A stretch of 64,000 bases of DNA, taken from assembly GCA_004362315.1 (NCBI GenBank), contig SNWL01000006.1:186001-250000 (forward strand). The letters run 5' to 3'. Below, piece after piece: positions 62,481-64,000 of the stretch (its first letter is position 1; each line of letters opens with the position of its first letter). Origin of the DNA: Mycobacterium sp. BK086. Its GTDB lineage: Bacteria > Actinomycetota > Actinomycetes > Mycobacteriales > Mycobacteriaceae. The translations under genes were made by a program, and so were the position numbers. The notes beneath the pieces are model-generated. The model had not been told where the DNA came from, ran no database searches, and was given only the letters and a program-made list of their open reading frames with translations.

Positions 62481-63292
62481 CAACCACCAATCTGGCCATC
62501 GCCGAACCACCGTGGACGATGACCACACCGGCCACACCGCAGCTCGTCATCACCGTGATCCTCGGGATCGTCGTGGCCGCGTTCGTCATCGCGGCACTGA
62601 TCGAATGGCGGCGCTCCGGTCGTCCGATCTTCCTGCTGATGCTCGTCGGCGGCTACGTCTGTTCGTTCAACGAGGCCACTGTCGACGTGCTCGGGCACTG
62701 TTACTTTCCCGGTGATGGCGCGATCGCCTACCGGTTCCTGGATCGCAGTGTGCCGGTGTGGGTGGTGCTGGCCTACGTCGTGTTCTTCGGCGGGCTGTCC
62801 TACGTGATGGCCAAGGCATTCCAGAAGGGCGCCAGCCGGTCTCAAATGTGGTCGGGCATCGCGGTATTCGGTGTGCTGAACGTGCTGCTCGAGATCCCGA
62901 TGCTGTCCTCGGGGCTGTACGTCTATTACGGCGACCAGCCCTTCACCGTGGCCGGCTTCCCGATCAGCTGGTTGGTGATCAACAGCCTGGGGTCGCTGTT
63001 CGGCGCAGTGGTGGTGACGAGGCTGGACTGGCTGTTCACCGGGGTGCGCCAGCTGTTCGTGGCGTTCATACCGTTCACCACATACATGGCGTCGTGGGCG
63101 CTGGCGATACCGTACTTCGCCATCACGAACACCGACGCCCCCGGCAGCGTACGGATGATCGCCGCCGCGGTCAGCATCGTGCTCGGCCTGCTCGCCACCG
63201 ACGTCCTGATCCGGTTCGGCACCGGCGAGATGCGTCTGATTCCCCCGCCCCAGAACGCCACGACCAACCCTGAGATGGTGCAATCACGATGA
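62477..63292 (+). CDS. Polytopic membrane protein of unknown function
   Basis: This is a 271-residue protein with about seven hydrophobic helices, an N-terminal soluble stretch of 20 residues and a short tail. The FNEATVDVLGHCYFPGDGAIAYRFLDR segment in the loop after the second helix has potential metal or substrate contacts. It is not clearly in the GPFAWNG family. It may be a membrane cyclase or transporter. Four-base overlaps with both neighbours make it part of the AveC-FAD-desaturase operon. Confidence 0.7.
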   Translation: MTTTNLAIAEPPWTMTTPATPQLVITVILGIVVAAFVIAALIEWRRSGRPIFLLMLVGGYVCSFNEATVDVLGHCYFPGDGAIAYRFLDRSVPVWVVLAYVVFFGGLSYVMAKAFQKGASRSQMWSGIAVFGVLNVLLEIPMLSSGLYVYYGDQPFTVAGFPISWLVINSLGSLFGAVVVTRLDWLFTGVRQLFVAFIPFTTYMASWALAIPYFAITNTDAPGSVRMIAAAVSIVLGLLATDVLIRFGTGEMRLIPPPQNATTNPEMVQSR

Positions 63293-64000
63293 CCAACAAC
63301 ACTTTCGACTACATCGTCATCGGGGCCGGCCACAATGGTCTCTCCGCCGCGTGCACGCTCGGTGAAGCCGGGCAATCGGTTGTCGTCGTCGATCAGTTGC
63401 CGTTCATCGGCGGCCTCTCCGCGAGCCGGGCTTGGGTACCTGAGGCACCCAACCACCTGTTGTCCGTCGGAGCGATGGACGACATGCTGATGGCCCAGAC
63501 ATCGTTGACTCAGGAACTCGGCCTGAAGAAGCATGGCTACGAGCCGATTCCGTTGGACGCGCCATACGGCTGGATCAACGAAGACGGCGACACGCTCCTG
63601 CTGTTCCGCGACTTTGACCGGACGCTCAAGGAGATCAGGCGCTTCTCGAACAAGGATGCGGCGACCTACGCCGAGATCCGGCCGACCCTGGATCTCATCA
63701 TGGACCTGGTCGAAAAGCTGGTGGTGCAATTCCCCTCACTCGGCAAGGCCGAGCTGGCCAGGCTTGCGCTCAAGCTGATGCGGGACAAGAAGTCCCGGGC
63801 ACTACTGCAGAAGATGTTGAAGCTCAGCGTCTTCGAGATGATCTCGGAAACCTTCGAAAGCGATGCCATGCGAGGGCTGTGGGCGTACTGGACGTCCATG
63901 CTCGGGCCTGCCGATTTGGAGGGCACCGGGGTCTACCTGATGGGGTATCACGCCACCCACCGCAAACAGGGCATCCTGCGCCCGCGGGGTGGCATGACCG
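63289..64000 (+). CDS. Phytoene-desaturase-like FAD oxidoreductase (3' end cut by window edge)
   Basis: 237 residues are visible. The dinucleotide loop DYIVIGAGHNGLSAACTLGEAG starts at residue 7, followed by GGLSASR and the DRTLKEIRRFSNKDAATYAEI segment shared with the enzyme at 46.5 kb. It is the last visible gene of the operon beginning at 60022 (ATGA overlap with the membrane protein). It probably desaturates or isomerises an isoprenoid-type substrate. Confidence 0.85.
   Translation, partial: MTNNTFDYIVIGAGHNGLSAACTLGEAGQSVVVVDQLPFIGGLSASRAWVPEAPNHLLSVGAMDDMLMAQTSLTQELGLKKHGYEPIPLDAPYGWINEDGDTLLLFRDFDRTLKEIRRFSNKDAATYAEIRPTLDLIMDLVEKLVVQFPSLGKAELARLALKLMRDKKSRALLQKMLKLSVFEMISETFESDAMRGLWAYWTSMLGPADLEGTGVYLMGYHATHRKQGILRPRGGMT

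Noticed and set aside
1-64000. CRISPR arrays, insertion sequences, integrases, tRNA or rRNA genes
   Set aside because: No regularly spaced repeats, transposase or integrase motifs, and no stretch resembling tRNA or rRNA were found on reading both strands.

Overview
This window comes from the chromosome of a mycobacterium, most likely a fast-growing environmental Mycolicibacterium/Mycobacterium. The evidence is high GC with C/G-biased third positions, a complete yrbEAB-mceABCDEF lipid-import operon, many fadD/fadE-type genes, several P450s, LLM-class (F420/FMN) oxidoreductases, an L,D-transpeptidase, and CxxHxxC-type P450 ferredoxins. No rRNA, tRNA, CRISPR array, insertion sequence or phage gene was seen. 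The genes are densely packed, with many 4-base ATGA/GTGA stop-start overlaps.

Layout. (1) 1-8.0 kb: acyl-CoA catabolism. A ferredoxin (cut by the window edge) and an LLM oxidoreductase lie divergent from an operon of enoyl-CoA hydratase, a two-subunit acyl-CoA dehydrogenase, and one 1055-residue ORF holding two complete acyl-CoA synthetases. (2) 8.0-15.1 kb: mixed housekeeping and accessory genes. These are a POT-type peptide transporter, an L,D-transpeptidase, a LysR (ArgP/LysG-like) regulator, a P450 divergent from its TetR regulator across a near-perfect operator, a siderophore-interacting protein and small envelope proteins. (3) 15.1-29.3 kb: two divergent operons that look like a degradation pathway. 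The minus arm has a ferredoxin, SDR, P450, Rieske oxygenase, GNAT protein, DUF35 protein, Ltp2-like thiolase/aldolase and acyl-CoA synthetase. The plus arm has a tandem family-III CoA transferase, two aldehyde dehydrogenases and a TetR. (4) 29.3-32.4 kb: an AveC-like membrane protein, TetR and FAD oxidoreductase operon. (5) 32.9-42.1 kb: the mce operon, preceded by 550 bp of unusually AT-rich DNA. (6) 42.1-64.0 kb: an unusual accessory cluster. It holds FAD amine-oxidase/phytoene-desaturase-like enzymes, three LLM oxidoreductases, a carotenoid-oxygenase-family enzyme, a DUF1295 (steroid-reductase fold) membrane protein, a second AveC-like protein, three paralogous small integral membrane proteins, a CrtC/AttH-like protein, an APH-type kinase and an acyl-CoA dehydrogenase.

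How it may work together (inference). The Mce transporter would bring in a hydrophobic, probably isoprenoid or steroid-like, compound. The surrounding membrane proteins and FAD/LLM/carotenoid-oxygenase enzymes would modify or cleave it, and the acyl-CoA genes in the left half could complete beta-oxidation. Regions 4-6 are tied together by five copies of one FAD-enzyme family carrying an H-x-K-A-P-[GD]-R-A-P motif, each adjacent to or in one operon with polytopic membrane proteins or LLM enzymes. They are also tied by a recurrent palindrome (core AACGATCGTT, or AACGTACGTG at one site) in five promoter regions between 45.5 and 59.3 kb. I found no described pathway that I can match to this gene set from sequence alone, and it is the best candidate here for an undescribed system.
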